DNA from: Oscillospiraceae bacterium
GTDB lineage: Bacteria; Bacillota; Clostridia; Oscillospirales; Oscillospiraceae
Length of the DNA: 64,000 nucleotides
Assembly: GCA_017461445.1 (NCBI GenBank)
Contig: JAFTXW010000012.1
Span: 59,944 to 123,943, forward strand
Reading direction: 5' to 3'
Positions 50,592 through 59,791 of this stretch are shown here, one piece after another. Each line of letters begins with the position of its first letter. Position 1 is the stretch's first letter. The notes under the pieces were generated by a model that saw only the letters and a list, made by a program, of their open reading frames with translations, made no database searches and was not told the origin of the DNA. The position numbers and the translations under genes are program-made.

Positions 50592-52913
50592 TCACCTCAG
50601 AAACCGCTTGATGACTGCGGTCAGCTTTGCCGGGAGCTGATTGAGATCAGTAATATCAAGGTAGGAATCACCATAGATACGCTCGATGTTTTGCTTGTCC
50701 TCGCCAATTGCGGCAGCGACGAACAAAATGCCTTTACGCTTGTATTCCTGTTTGATACCACGCAAATCCTCTTCTGCAGCGGTTCCGCTGTATCCGCTGG
50801 CTGCCGGCTGTCCATCCGAGACCAGCATGAGAAGACGAACTTCCTCTGGTCGTTTGGAAAGCTGCTCTGCCACAAAGCGGAGAGCTGCACCATCACGATT
50901 ACTGGCCCGGGCCGAGATGTCCATCAGCCGGAACTTATCATCCCGGTCAATACTATCGAACTCGGCATAGGAGTATAGTGATACGCCTCGTCCACTGGTG
51001 GAATGGCCATAAACCATAATGGGGATGTTCAGCGACTGGCAGAAATCATAGAGGATGATGGCTGCAGCACGGGCATAGGTGCTGCGGTCGCTGCAGCTCA
51101 TGGAGCCGGACTCGTCCAGTAGCAGACCGACAGAAATCTTTGGGATCTCGTTGGGCAGGTTGTTCTTGTAGAACACCTTGCCATCGTTGCGGCACAGTGC
51201 GTGCGCATCCAGACGGCGGCCCATGACTAGACCCGTTTGCTTTCCGCCGCGCTGCTGGTCTTTTAATTTTTGCACCAGACTGCGTTGAAGCTGTCTGGAG
51301 ATGTCCAGAAGAGGGCCTGCAATCATGTGATACTGATCTTCCAACTGGTCATCTACTTGAGAAATCCGATGGACCTTGATGTCGACACCACTGTGGATGT
51401 CACCGTAGGAGATGCTTTGGGCAGCTTCGTTTAATTCCTTGAGACGCTCAGACTCAAGCTGCTTACACGCTGCCTTTTCTGCCATCTGTTCCAGCATCCG
51501 CTCAATATCGGAAGCGGCATGCTCGTTCAGTTCTCGTTTGTAGGCGTCATCGTATGAGATCTCTCCGCCTGTAGGAGCTGAGACAGAATCGGTCTGGTGG
51601 AATGGGATGCGTCCACCTTCTTTGTCCGTTGTTTCCTGCTTTCCGGATGTCCCGTTGGGGCCGTCCAGAGGAGCGCCGACGGAGTCAGAACTATCAGAGC
51701 CACCTTCAGAATCAGTCTGGTCAGAATTGGGTATTTCTTCGGACGGTTTCCCGGCTGTCTCATCTTTTCCAGACTCATTCGATTCTGTACCAGATGCCCC
51801 AGACTCATCTGATTTATTCTCTTTATCCTCAGACCCATTTTGACGGGCCAACGCCTGCGTGCGCGCACGGGCTGCAGCGTGTGCTGCAATGCCCTTCATA
51901 GCATCCGAGCCTGCAACAGGCTTTCCGGAGCCAGTACCCTCAGCAGATGCACCGGCAATGATCTGGAGTAGACCGGACAGGACTTCACCTGCAGAGCTTC
52001 CAGATCCGGAAGCAGTGGCATCTTCCTGGTGTTTCTTGCACATTTCAATGTAGTCCTCAATGTAGTGCCAACACCTTACCATGATGAGGCTTACGACTTT
52101 CCAACGCTGCTTTGCGGAGGTGGTAGCCAGAGATTCATCGATCTGAGGAATCAGCTGGAACACGGTCTGGATGCGCTCATCGGAGAGCGGTGTGTCATCA
52201 TACTTGATTTCACCATATAAGGCATAGGAGAGCATGATCTGCAGGATCGAGTGGAAGATGTGGCTGCTGCCATCAGCCTCACGCTCGATGAGCTGCGTGA
52301 CCGTACTCATATCCTCATACTGGTGGTCACGCATGACAGAAAGATTATAGCCCAGCACACCGGGAAACTCAGAGAGGATTCGATTTTCGATGTATCCATC
52401 CTCTAGCAAATTGGCGATGAAGGATGCGATGAGCATAGCGAATTCCATATTCCGCTTATCCAGCTTCACATACTCCCAGAAATCCCGTTCATTGGTCACA
52501 TCCCGGGTCGTCTTCAGCTCCGGAGGTGCCGGGTACCATTTGTATTTCTCCAGGTAATTAAGGTAGGTCTGTTTTGCCAGAAAGTCTGTATACAGCACAT
52601 GGCCCAACTCGTGGGAAAATAAGCCGGATACCATTTCATAGCGGTTCATGCGGCCCCGGATCTTTGTGACACAGGGATGACCAGCATTGATCACAATGCT
52701 GGTATTGTTGGTACTGGCACCGTTGGGGTCATCGGGATTCCAGTAGATGTTGACATGGACACGGCGGTCGTAGCGGTAACGCTTGGACTGGGCCGCTGCC
52801 ACATCTTCATAGTGACCTGCCAGAATCCGGGAAGTAAAGAACTGCTTATCGGTGATCTTGCTCCGGTGCTCGTTCAGAAGCTGTTTGACACGCTTATGAC
52901 TTACTCTTGCCAT
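50592..52913 (-). CDS. VWA-domain protein with N-terminal HExxH (metallopeptidase-like)
   Basis: 773 residues. N-terminal region with FSHELGHVLYTDF, an HExxH zinc motif (about residues 88-100); a long low-complexity linker rich in Ser, Gly, Glu and Asp (about 315-460); and a C-terminal von Willebrand A domain with the MIDAS motif LLLDESGSMS (DxSxS) near residue 605. The layout recalls CobT-like and DUF2201-type proteins that work with MoxR AAA ATPases. It follows such an ATPase by 16 bases. The substrate is unknown. Confidence 0.75.
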   Translation of the reverse strand: MARVSHKRVKQLLNEHRSKITDKQFFTSRILAGHYEDVAAAQSKRYRYDRRVHVNIYWNPDDPNGASTNNTSIVINAGHPCVTKIRGRMNRYEMVSGLFSHELGHVLYTDFLAKQTYLNYLEKYKWYPAPPELKTTRDVTNERDFWEYVKLDKRNMEFAMLIASFIANLLEDGYIENRILSEFPGVLGYNLSVMRDHQYEDMSTVTQLIEREADGSSHIFHSILQIMLSYALYGEIKYDDTPLSDERIQTVFQLIPQIDESLATTSAKQRWKVVSLIMVRCWHYIEDYIEMCKKHQEDATASGSGSSAGEVLSGLLQIIAGASAEGTGSGKPVAGSDAMKGIAAHAAARARTQALARQNGSEDKENKSDESGASGTESNESGKDETAGKPSEEIPNSDQTDSEGGSDSSDSVGAPLDGPNGTSGKQETTDKEGGRIPFHQTDSVSAPTGGEISYDDAYKRELNEHAASDIERMLEQMAEKAACKQLESERLKELNEAAQSISYGDIHSGVDIKVHRISQVDDQLEDQYHMIAGPLLDISRQLQRSLVQKLKDQQRGGKQTGLVMGRRLDAHALCRNDGKVFYKNNLPNEIPKISVGLLLDESGSMSCSDRSTYARAAAIILYDFCQSLNIPIMVYGHSTSGRGVSLYSYAEFDSIDRDDKFRLMDISARASNRDGAALRFVAEQLSKRPEEVRLLMLVSDGQPAASGYSGTAAEEDLRGIKQEYKRKGILFVAAAIGEDKQNIERIYGDSYLDITDLNQLPAKLTAVIKRFLR

Positions 52914-52929
52914 ACAGAGACCTTCTTTC

Positions 52930-54804
52930 TCAGGAGGCCCTGCGGCGCTTGGGAGCAAAGATGGGTTCCAGAATTGCCGTTTTCAGTGTTTCACGGTCTT
53001 CCTCGTCGGAGGTTGCCTTACTGATGATGGTGCAAAGGGCACTGCGGTAAGGATCGCCGGTGATCTCTGTGCTGGTGACCCAGTCGATGAGGCTTCTCAT
53101 ACCACAGGAACCATCCGTGATACCGTTCTTGCGCATATACTCGGCCATATCATTGACCACCTGAACCATCTGCGTTACCTGGTACTCATCGGTGGCACCG
53201 GTAACAGCCATAGCACGCTGGGCCATGATCTCCGGTGCGGGCAGTTCGATATCCTCCACCAGACTCATTCTGTCAACGACGGATTGATTGAGGCCCCGGC
53301 AACCTTCGTAGGTGATATTGGTCGTAACCACGACCACCGTGTCGGGATGCCGCTGAATGACCTCGCCGGTAGGGAGTGTGATAGAACCGGTCTGCTCCAA
53401 AAGAGAGTTCAGACCCACCAGAACACCGGGCTGGGTTATTACTGTGGGTTCCTGTATCTCCACAACATAGCCGTACTTCAGAGCCTTGATAAAATCAGTC
53501 TCCACATAGGTGTAGGTCTGGCCAGAACTGGATGCTTGCTCTGCAGGTTTGGTCAATGCCTTGATCTTCTCTGTGACCATATCCATGACAACAGCCATGC
53601 AATCACGGGAAGTGGCATCCTCATTTTCTATGCCTGTCAGACACTGAAATGTGCCTGCGGGGTCATAGTCCATGTCATCAAGGTCAGGAAGATTCATGAT
53701 CTTTGCCACATTGGCATAGTTGATACCACCCATAGACTGCAGCATTTCCCGCTGCTTATCCAGTTCTGCATCGCCTGTAGTCATGGAATCCGTCTTGGGG
53801 AATACCATACCGACAAAATCGAATACTTCGGTGGATGCTGAGCAGGTGTACTTCATATAGGGCAGATGCAGACCTGCTGCAATTGCTCTGGCACCTTGGG
53901 TCTTACCGGTTCCGGCAGGACCACGGAGCAAAAAGTTTCGCATCTGCATGGGTTTTCCCGTTGTGTTCAGGGCGTGCTTACAGATGTCGACTACTTCATC
54001 CGGGATGATGTACCAGTCTTCCAGTTTTGGGACCATGCTTTCTTCCAAGAGGGACAGCTTTCTGGTACCAGTCAGCTGGTACTTTCCCACGAAATCTCTG
54101 TGGTCAATGGAAGCTCTGGAAGCGGATACCGTTACCTTGCCAGTCTTGGCGAAAATGGTAAACTCACCTGCCAGAACAGAATTGGGGGTATAGACACCAG
54201 CCAGCAGATGACTCTGGGAGACCCGCATGGTATTACCAGACTTGTCCAGTGTGATATTGATATGCGCCGGGCAGGTATCGTCCTTGATCCGGCGGTAAGC
54301 ATTGTCACAGAGGATTGCCATGGCATCTGTGGCTTTCTTCAGATCCGGATAGCCTGCATTGCGCTGATCAAAATAAGTCTGGAAGTTCTCGTCAAACTCA
54401 TCATCTTTCAGGAGTAGCGGCATTAGTGCCATCATCACTGCGGCACCATCTTTGTCGCTCTGGTGGAGCTTGTAGCTCTCAATGACTTCCGTATTCTTAT
54501 CATAGACACTGGCCATGATGTTACCGCTGCCACTGTCGAACACCACAAGGTGGAACAGATCAGGGCCGGCAGAGGATTTGTACTCCGCAACAGTGCGGTG
54601 ATCAATGGAGCCAACTGCACCTTCGCCTGTGCCGGTCATGCAGTTACAGACCGCATGGACGGCCTTGATCATGGTACAGCACAGCGTTGCCTCGGTGCCA
54701 CTGCCATACTTAGAGGAGATTTTCAACTTTTTGTTCGCCAGTTTATCGAAGGGTTCCGGTAAGGATCTGGCGAAGTTAAAGAGGTTACCCATAGAAACAC
54801 TCAT
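52930..54804 (-). CDS. MoxR-like AAA ATPase
   Basis: 624 residues. The N-terminal ~270 residues are not assigned. The C-terminal AAA domain has Walker A RGPAGTGKTQGARA (about 295-308), a large insertion (about 340-430, with DDMDYDPAGTFQCL) and a sensor region VVVVTTNITYEGCRGLNQSV (sensor 1 NI). It matches AAA_5/MoxR ATPases that remodel proteins together with VWA partners. ATG with AAAGGAAA upstream. Confidence 0.75.
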   Translation of the reverse strand: MSVSMGNLFNFARSLPEPFDKLANKKLKISSKYGSGTEATLCCTMIKAVHAVCNCMTGTGEGAVGSIDHRTVAEYKSSAGPDLFHLVVFDSGSGNIMASVYDKNTEVIESYKLHQSDKDGAAVMMALMPLLLKDDEFDENFQTYFDQRNAGYPDLKKATDAMAILCDNAYRRIKDDTCPAHINITLDKSGNTMRVSQSHLLAGVYTPNSVLAGEFTIFAKTGKVTVSASRASIDHRDFVGKYQLTGTRKLSLLEESMVPKLEDWYIIPDEVVDICKHALNTTGKPMQMRNFLLRGPAGTGKTQGARAIAAGLHLPYMKYTCSASTEVFDFVGMVFPKTDSMTTGDAELDKQREMLQSMGGINYANVAKIMNLPDLDDMDYDPAGTFQCLTGIENEDATSRDCMAVVMDMVTEKIKALTKPAEQASSSGQTYTYVETDFIKALKYGYVVEIQEPTVITQPGVLVGLNSLLEQTGSITLPTGEVIQRHPDTVVVVTTNITYEGCRGLNQSVVDRMSLVEDIELPAPEIMAQRAMAVTGATDEYQVTQMVQVVNDMAEYMRKNGITDGSCGMRSLIDWVTSTEITGDPYRSALCTIISKATSDEEDRETLKTAILEPIFAPKRRRAS

Positions 54805-54827
54805 AGGATGATTTCCTTTCTGCAGTA

Positions 54828-55598
54828 TTACTGCTCAAATTCAATGATGATGCCTTCGTCACAGCACTGAGCACTGTGAAAATCGTTGCGGATCAGTACC
54901 TTGCATACTTCCTCCCAGCTTTCTGAAACAGGAAGTTCATCCGCAGGAATGAGATATTCGCTGAGTCCTTCTGCAATAGCTTCATTACAGAGGTCATTCA
55001 ACTCCATCACATGAGCTTCGACCCAACTGAAGGCAATGAGGCCGAAGTTTTCAGGCATAGGCTCGTCTTCCTCTTCAGCCGGTGGTGTGGGAGGCATGGA
55101 ATCTGGATTGTTGGCAGGATCCCTCACAGGTTGATCGGTCTTGGTTTTTTCTTCCTCAAAGACAACATCAATCACCTGAAGCTGCCGGATTATGACCTGC
55201 CCGCGGCGATAGCCGCCAGCTTTGTTCAAAAGCACATAGACAGGATTACCAGCCAGAATGTCTTCCTGCGCTCTGGGATTTTCCCAGATCCATCTGGCAT
55301 CCGGGAATCTGCTTAAAAGGATTTGAGAAATCCTTTGCTGGATAATCATGTAAGCCATGGTTTGTACGTCCGCTGCGTTGGGTGGCTTGCTTGGTGGCGG
55401 CAGCAGTACAGGCATGGGCTTAATTGGTTCTACCTTCTTCGAGGCAAGAAACAACAGGCGCAAGGCTGCAATAAAAATTCCTAGAATAATCAGAAGGAGG
55501 ATCGGCCACAGGCGGGTAATATAGGTCAGCAACGCAAGCTGCCCCAGAATTACCAAAGCCTCGTAAGCCCAATGCCGTTGGTTGTTTTTTTCGTTCAT
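54828..55598 (-). CDS. Membrane-anchored hypothetical protein
   Basis: 256 residues: two N-terminal transmembrane segments (about residues 12-50), then a cytoplasmic domain with a Pro/Glu-rich linker (about 160-185). No family recognised. AAAAGGAG precedes the ATG. It is encoded between SSB and the MoxR ATPase and could anchor that complex to the membrane. Confidence 0.6.
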   Translation of the reverse strand: MNEKNNQRHWAYEALVILGQLALLTYITRLWPILLLIILGIFIAALRLLFLASKKVEPIKPMPVLLPPPSKPPNAADVQTMAYMIIQQRISQILLSRFPDARWIWENPRAQEDILAGNPVYVLLNKAGGYRRGQVIIRQLQVIDVVFEEEKTKTDQPVRDPANNPDSMPPTPPAEEEDEPMPENFGLIAFSWVEAHVMELNDLCNEAIAEGLSEYLIPADELPVSESWEEVCKVLIRNDFHSAQCCDEGIIIEFEQ

Positions 55599-55624
55599 GC
55601 TGAATCTCCTTTTCTGGGCAACAA

Positions 55625-55672
55625 AAAACGCACATGGGCATTCTTTGGAAAATACTCATGTGCGTTTTATAT
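55625..55672 (-). terminator. Intrinsic terminator after ssb
   Basis: Minus strand AAAACGCACATGAG / CCCATGTGCGTTTT followed by TTGTTG; stem of about 12 pairs. It lies between ssb and the membrane protein gene and may partly separate them. Confidence 0.65.
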
Positions 55673-55706
55673 GCCTGATTCAATTATGGTGCTACTTCTG
55701 CAACCA

Positions 55707-56216
55707 TCACAGATTGAAGAAGTTGTTGCCACCGCCGAAGCTCTCATAGCCGGTGAAATTGCCGGGCATCTGGAAGCTTTCCTGAGGCGCAGCTGCAGGT
55801 GCTGCTGCAGGTGATGCGGGTGTAGGGGCGTTGTTGGATTGATTGTTGCTTGCTTTCTGACCATCGCCGGAACGTTTACCGCTGCCTCCGCTGTATTCCA
55901 GGTCATCCAGAATCACGCAAGGCATGCTGCGCTTCTCTTTGGTTTCATCATCTTCCCAGACATCCTCATCATAGCGACCAGTCAGATTGATAAAGGAACC
56001 TTCCTTCAGACCCATTTTGCGGATACGGTCGATGAGACCAGCATCAAAGCACTTGACAGTGATGTTGACCCAGCGATGGTTGTCTGCTGCGCGGGGGTCG
56101 TAGACCTTCTGGCCTACACGGAACCGCACAAAATCGCCTTTGTCCGAAAACTTGACGGCGGGTGTATTCTGGTAGCCTTTGGAGACCACCACATCGGATG
56201 CGAAGAGCTTTAACAT
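55707..56216 (-). CDS. ssb: Single-stranded DNA-binding protein
   Basis: 169 residues. OB-fold domain (residues 1-110; NITVKCFDAGLIDRI, GSFINLTGRYDEDVW) followed by an Asn/Ala/Pro-rich tail that ends ...GGNNFFNL instead of the classical acidic tip DDDIPF. It protects single strands during replication or recombination of the element. First gene of the operon behind leader B (56,305-56,470). Confidence 0.85.
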   Translation of the reverse strand: MLKLFASDVVVSKGYQNTPAVKFSDKGDFVRFRVGQKVYDPRAADNHRWVNITVKCFDAGLIDRIRKMGLKEGSFINLTGRYDEDVWEDDETKEKRSMPCVILDDLEYSGGSGKRSGDGQKASNNQSNNAPTPASPAAAPAAAPQESFQMPGNFTGYESFGGGNNFFNL

Positions 56217-56304
56217 TGTTGACTCCTTTCTGCAGGTTTTGCCTGCAACGAAAAATATATATTTCTACCTGCTGTTTTCAGGTGGAAACCGGGGGAATAA
56301 AAAA

Positions 56305-56470
56305 AGAGCCCCCTTTTCTGAAAGGAGACTACTGTGTCAGAAATTAAAAAAGTGCCATTTACGCCAAGACGCAAATGACACTTGTGAGAACACGGATACT
56401 ATGATTGCTTTTGCAAAACACTGATACTGTAACAATGGCATTATAACATAGCTATAAGCATTAGTCAATC
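56305..56470 (-). promoter_or_regulatory. Promoter and tandem-terminator leader B
   Basis: Minus strand: TTGACT (56,463-56,468), 17 bases, TATAAT (56,440-56,445). Leader with hairpin AAGTGTCATTTGCGT / ACGTAAATGGCACTT-like stem followed by six T, then AGTCTCCTTT / AAAGGGGGCT followed by CTTTTTTT. Highly similar to leader A at 48,283-48,470. The -35 box overlaps the stop codon of the gene at 56,465. Confidence 0.8.
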
Positions 56471-56920
56471 GTTTCTCTTCGGCAAGGCTTTTTCTATCGC
56501 CAGGCAATTACAGACAACTTGACATCCATCTACTTCATAGACCGACGTGTTGTCTGTAATGTATACGGTGAGGAGATCTCCAACAACCAAATTCCTGATC
56601 GGACGTGATCCCACCAATTTGATGCTATGTTTATCGGTTCGCAGATAGAGTGTTTTTATTCTTCTACGCCAGACAGTTCGCTCGATTTCCACGCAGCTGC
56701 CTGTTACTGCTACATATCGGTTTTGGACACATCGGTTATAAAGGATGGCTGCGGAAATGGCACAAAATACGATCAGCGCAAAACACGGCAACAGCAAGCG
56801 CCAGTCGCTTTGAGAAGACAGTACCAGCAAGAGTGTTACGAAGCCAATGCCGGATCCGGCAAGACGCATCAGGATCTGCTTTTGCAATGATGCAGGAATG
56901 CTTAAAAACTTTTCTTTCAA
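56465..56920 (-). CDS. Membrane protein of unknown function
   Basis: 151 residues. Two N-terminal helices (about 20-60), followed by a small beta-rich domain (RYVAVTGSCVEIERTVWRRRIKTLYL...). No family. It lies 13 bases after the gene at 56,934 and shares its promoter. Confidence 0.6.
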   Translation of the reverse strand: MKEKFLSIPASLQKQILMRLAGSGIGFVTLLLVLSSQSDWRLLLPCFALIVFCAISAAILYNRCVQNRYVAVTGSCVEIERTVWRRRIKTLYLRTDKHSIKLVGSRPIRNLVVGDLLTVYITDNTSVYEVDGCQVVCNCLAIEKALPKRND

Positions 56921-56933
56921 ACGAGGAACCTCC

Positions 56934-57494
56934 TTATAGCAGAACGATTCGTTTCTTCCGGAGAAGATTCAATATGGCCTTGACCGTCTGATCTCTTGCT
57001 TTCGAACGTTCCATCTGGTTTTCCAGAATATTATCGAAGATGGTGTCTTTTGTATAGATTCGTTCCACTAGCCTCTGCGCGTTATGACTGCCCAAAAACT
57101 CAGGCTGGAGTGGTACCTTTCGGTCGATGAGATAAATCACCTCTGCCATACTCAAAACAAGCCCTGCTTCCCGGAGCCACTGCAAAACAGTTCGCTCTAA
57201 ACCAGAAATGCCCCAATAGGGATATTTTCGGTCTGCGGGGACAATCGTACATTGCGTCAGAGTCCGATACTCTGCAATGGAAAAGTCATCGGATTTCAAT
57301 GCCAACCCCATGCGCATCAGCTGCTCCAGAATCTTCTGCTCAGAAGGTTTTTCTGCATTGGCAAATCCTTTCCGGCCGTTGAGCCATACGGCTGCCTGCT
57401 CACCTGCCAGGGTAAACTTGTTATTCCCACGGCAGACGGTTACACGATATTCCGTTCCTTCGGTTACAACAGCACCAATAGAGATATATTTCAT
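56934..57494 (-). CDS. Hypothetical protein
   Basis: 186 residues, mixed fold with a C-terminal basic helix (DQTVKAILNLLRKKRIVLL). No domain recognised. GAGGTG precedes the ATG at 57,494. Confidence 0.55.
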   Translation of the reverse strand: MKYISIGAVVTEGTEYRVTVCRGNNKFTLAGEQAAVWLNGRKGFANAEKPSEQKILEQLMRMGLALKSDDFSIAEYRTLTQCTIVPADRKYPYWGISGLERTVLQWLREAGLVLSMAEVIYLIDRKVPLQPEFLGSHNAQRLVERIYTKDTIFDNILENQMERSKARDQTVKAILNLLRKKRIVLL

Positions 57495-57525
57495 GATCAA
57501 CACCTCGATTTTATGTATTTACTAA

Positions 57526-57554
57526 ATTACACGGTGCGGCTTCCCAAATTGCAA
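57526..57554 (-). promoter_or_regulatory. Promoter of the 57.5-kb operon
   Basis: AAGTG-TTGCAA (57,549-57,554), 17 bases, TGTAAT (57,526-57,531) on the minus strand. Same layout and flanking AAGTG as the parMR promoter at 37,750. Confidence 0.65.
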
Positions 57555-57557
57555 CAC

Positions 57558-57935
57558 TTAGAGAATATAAAGCAAAGCAACACACAGACCAATCACAAAA
57601 ATGACGACAGAAATGAGCGCGGCGATCTTCTTCATCAGTTCTTTATCAAGGCCGTCCTTCATTCGGTCCATGTCGGGAGGGAGAACATCATTATAATAAC
57701 CGTCATACCCGTCATCAACAGGCTCACCCATGATTTCGGGTAACGGCTCTGTTGGCCTTTTCTCATATTTCCCGACTTTTTTCTTTGTGCGTTTGGCTTT
57801 CTTTTTCTCAGGCTTACCTTTGCCATTTTTCTTTGAGGCGTTCTTTTTCTTAGCTAAAAGCTGCTTGCCGCATTTCGGACAGAGCGTGGAAACATCTTCA
57901 GAAAGTGTGTTTCCACAATGAGGACAAGATTTCAT
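57558..57935 (-). CDS. Zinc-ribbon protein with C-terminal membrane anchor
   Basis: 125 residues. N-terminal double CxxC ribbon (SCPHCGNTLSEDVSTLCPKCGKQ), a Lys-rich stretch (about 26-58), an acidic linker and one transmembrane helix at the C terminus (AALISVVIFVIGLCVALLYIL). Possibly a tail-anchored protein that binds nucleic acid. AAGGAG precedes the ATG. Confidence 0.65.
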   Translation of the reverse strand: MKSCPHCGNTLSEDVSTLCPKCGKQLLAKKKNASKKNGKGKPEKKKAKRTKKKVGKYEKRPTEPLPEIMGEPVDDGYDGYYNDVLPPDMDRMKDGLDKELMKKIAALISVVIFVIGLCVALLYIL

Positions 57936-57966
57936 AGTGTGATTCTCCTTTGAATTGTCATAAAAA

Positions 57967-57991
57967 ATGGGCCTTCTTACGAAGACCCACT
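57967..57991 (-). terminator. Intrinsic terminator or attenuator
   Basis: Minus strand TGGGTCTTC-GTAA-GAAGGCCCA followed by TTTTTTAT, directly before the zinc-ribbon gene. Confidence 0.65.
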
Positions 57992-58112
57992 ATTTCATGC
58001 TGATAGTATATCATGACCATTTTTGCGGGTCATTGGCGCACGTCTGCCAAATTGCTGCCAGCATAGTGCCATATAGGCTAAGTCATCAAAGGCGGAAATA
58101 TTATTGTTCCCC

Positions 58113-58141
58113 TTGACGAAGATATGGATATCGGTGATAAT
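58113..58141 (+). promoter_or_regulatory. Promoter of the Y-family polymerase operon
   Basis: TTGACG (58,113-58,118), 17 bases, GATAAT (58,136-58,141). Confidence 0.55.
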
Positions 58142-58167
58142 AATAAAAACGGTTCAGGAGGTTCCCA

Positions 58168-58524
58168 ATGGCACTTAAATTGCAGCTTAGCTCCGCACAG
58201 GGCAGCAGTGTCATGTATCATCACTGTCATCATACTGCGGAACCGATCCAGCTATACAATGGCGACAAGCAAGTACTCGTTGTTATGGATAGCCGTGTGT
58301 TTGCAAAAGCATACGGAAATGAAACGAATCATTACGATATGCAGAATATCTTCCATGAGGAGGGTATGGACGCATACATATCCGCAGCACAGATCAGGAA
58401 AACAGTGGATTTGATTCCAATCTGCAATCAGGCAGAGATGCCGGTTATTGTAAAGAAATATGGCTGGGATATTGTTGTTGCTATGAGTCCGGCTGAATAT
58501 GAGAAAAGACAGCATCGTTTTTGA
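58168..58524 (+). CDS. Hypothetical protein upstream of the Y-family polymerase
   Basis: 118 residues, no known domain; His-rich early segment (MYHHCHHT). AGGAGGTTCCC precedes the ATG. It ends 16 bases before the polymerase gene and is probably co-transcribed with it, in the position where umuD-like or YolD-like partners are often found, but it resembles neither. Confidence 0.65.
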   Translation: MALKLQLSSAQGSSVMYHHCHHTAEPIQLYNGDKQVLVVMDSRVFAKAYGNETNHYDMQNIFHEEGMDAYISAAQIRKTVDLIPICNQAEMPVIVKKYGWDIVVAMSPAEYEKRQHRF

Positions 58525-58540
58525 AATGGGGTGAAATTCC

Positions 58541-59791
58541 ATGGCAAGACTGATATTTCATGTAGATGTGAATAGTGCATTCTTGTCTTGGGAAGCTGCC
58601 CGGAGAGTATCCAACGGTGAGCCTGACATTCGGTTGATCCCTTCTGTCATTGGTGGAGACCGTGAGAAGCGTACCGGTGTTGTTCTGGCTAAGTCCATTC
58701 CTGCAAAAAAGCTTGGAATCAGAACGGGTGAGCCAATCGGCATGGCTCTGCGCAAATGTCCCGACCTGTTCATGGCAAAGCCGGACTTCCGCCTTTACGA
58801 GGAAAACTCCCAAAAATTCATGGATGTCTGCCGTGAGTATGCACCTATTGTGGAGAAGGCCAGTATCGATGAATGCTATTTGGACCTCAGCGGTACCCAT
58901 AGAATCTATCCGGATCCAATTGCACTGGCCCATAAAATTAAGGATAGGATCCGCGATGAGTTCAAATTTACTGTGAATATCGGAATCGGTGAAAATAAGC
59001 TCCTTGCTAAGATGGCCAGCGATTTTGAGAAGCCGGATAAAGTACATACCTTGTTCCTGCATGAGGTTCCGCAGAAAATGTGGCCGCTGCCTGTAGGAGA
59101 ATTGTTCACGGTGGGAAGTTCTACTGCGGATAAGCTGCGCCGGGCCAAAATCATGACTATTGGCGACTTGGCACATACCGACCTCGAAAAGATCCAGAAA
59201 ATCGTAGGCATGAAGATGGGAAAGCATATCCATGACTATGCAAATGGTATTGATCCGGCTCCAGTTCTGGCAGAACCGGAGGAGGCCAAAGGATATAGCA
59301 TCTCTACCACCTTGGAGGAGGATGTAAAAAAAGCGTCTCAGGCTTATCCTGTGCTGCTGGCACTGTCGGATAGCGTAACTTCCCGGATACGCAGTGATGG
59401 TGCAAAAGCGTACTGTGTGGCGGTCACTATCCGAAGCAATGATTTCAAAACGAAGTCCCATCAACGGAGCTTGATGAACCCTACGGATATTTCTGACGAG
59501 GTGTATGAGCTAAGTAAAGAACTGTTCGATGAATTGTGGGATGGCAGGACACCGCTTCGGTTGCTTGGTGTTGCCCTGACCAATATAACCCGAGAGGACA
59601 CGATGCAGTTTTCTCTTTTTCAGGATGAGAAGAAGGAAAAAGCCCGAAGACTGGACAAAGCAAAGGATGCATTGAATGCAAAATTTGGATCCGCAACAAT
59701 TGTCCGAGGATCCAGTATGCAATCAAAAATCGATGTAGGAAAGAAATATCAGGCTCAGATTGAGCAGAAAAAGAAGGAGCATAAAATATGA
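58541..59791 (+). CDS. Y-family DNA polymerase (DinB/UmuC-like)
   Basis: 416 residues. Catalytic motifs: IFHVDVNSAFLSWE (Asp of motif I), ASIDECYLDLSG (Asp-Glu of motif III), HhH (IMTIGDLAH) and a little-finger domain to about 360. It copies past DNA damage. GGGGTGAAATT precedes the ATG. The C terminus is charged (KKYQAQIEQKKKEHKI) without a clear beta-clamp peptide. Confidence 0.85.
   Translation: MARLIFHVDVNSAFLSWEAARRVSNGEPDIRLIPSVIGGDREKRTGVVLAKSIPAKKLGIRTGEPIGMALRKCPDLFMAKPDFRLYEENSQKFMDVCREYAPIVEKASIDECYLDLSGTHRIYPDPIALAHKIKDRIRDEFKFTVNIGIGENKLLAKMASDFEKPDKVHTLFLHEVPQKMWPLPVGELFTVGSSTADKLRRAKIMTIGDLAHTDLEKIQKIVGMKMGKHIHDYANGIDPAPVLAEPEEAKGYSISTTLEEDVKKASQAYPVLLALSDSVTSRIRSDGAKAYCVAVTIRSNDFKTKSHQRSLMNPTDISDEVYELSKELFDELWDGRTPLRLLGVALTNITREDTMQFSLFQDEKKEKARRLDKAKDALNAKFGSATIVRGSSMQSKIDVGKKYQAQIEQKKKEHKI

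Noticed and set aside
58168-58524. umuD-like partner of the polymerase
   Set aside because: No Ser-Lys self-cleavage motif or LexA-like fold is visible.
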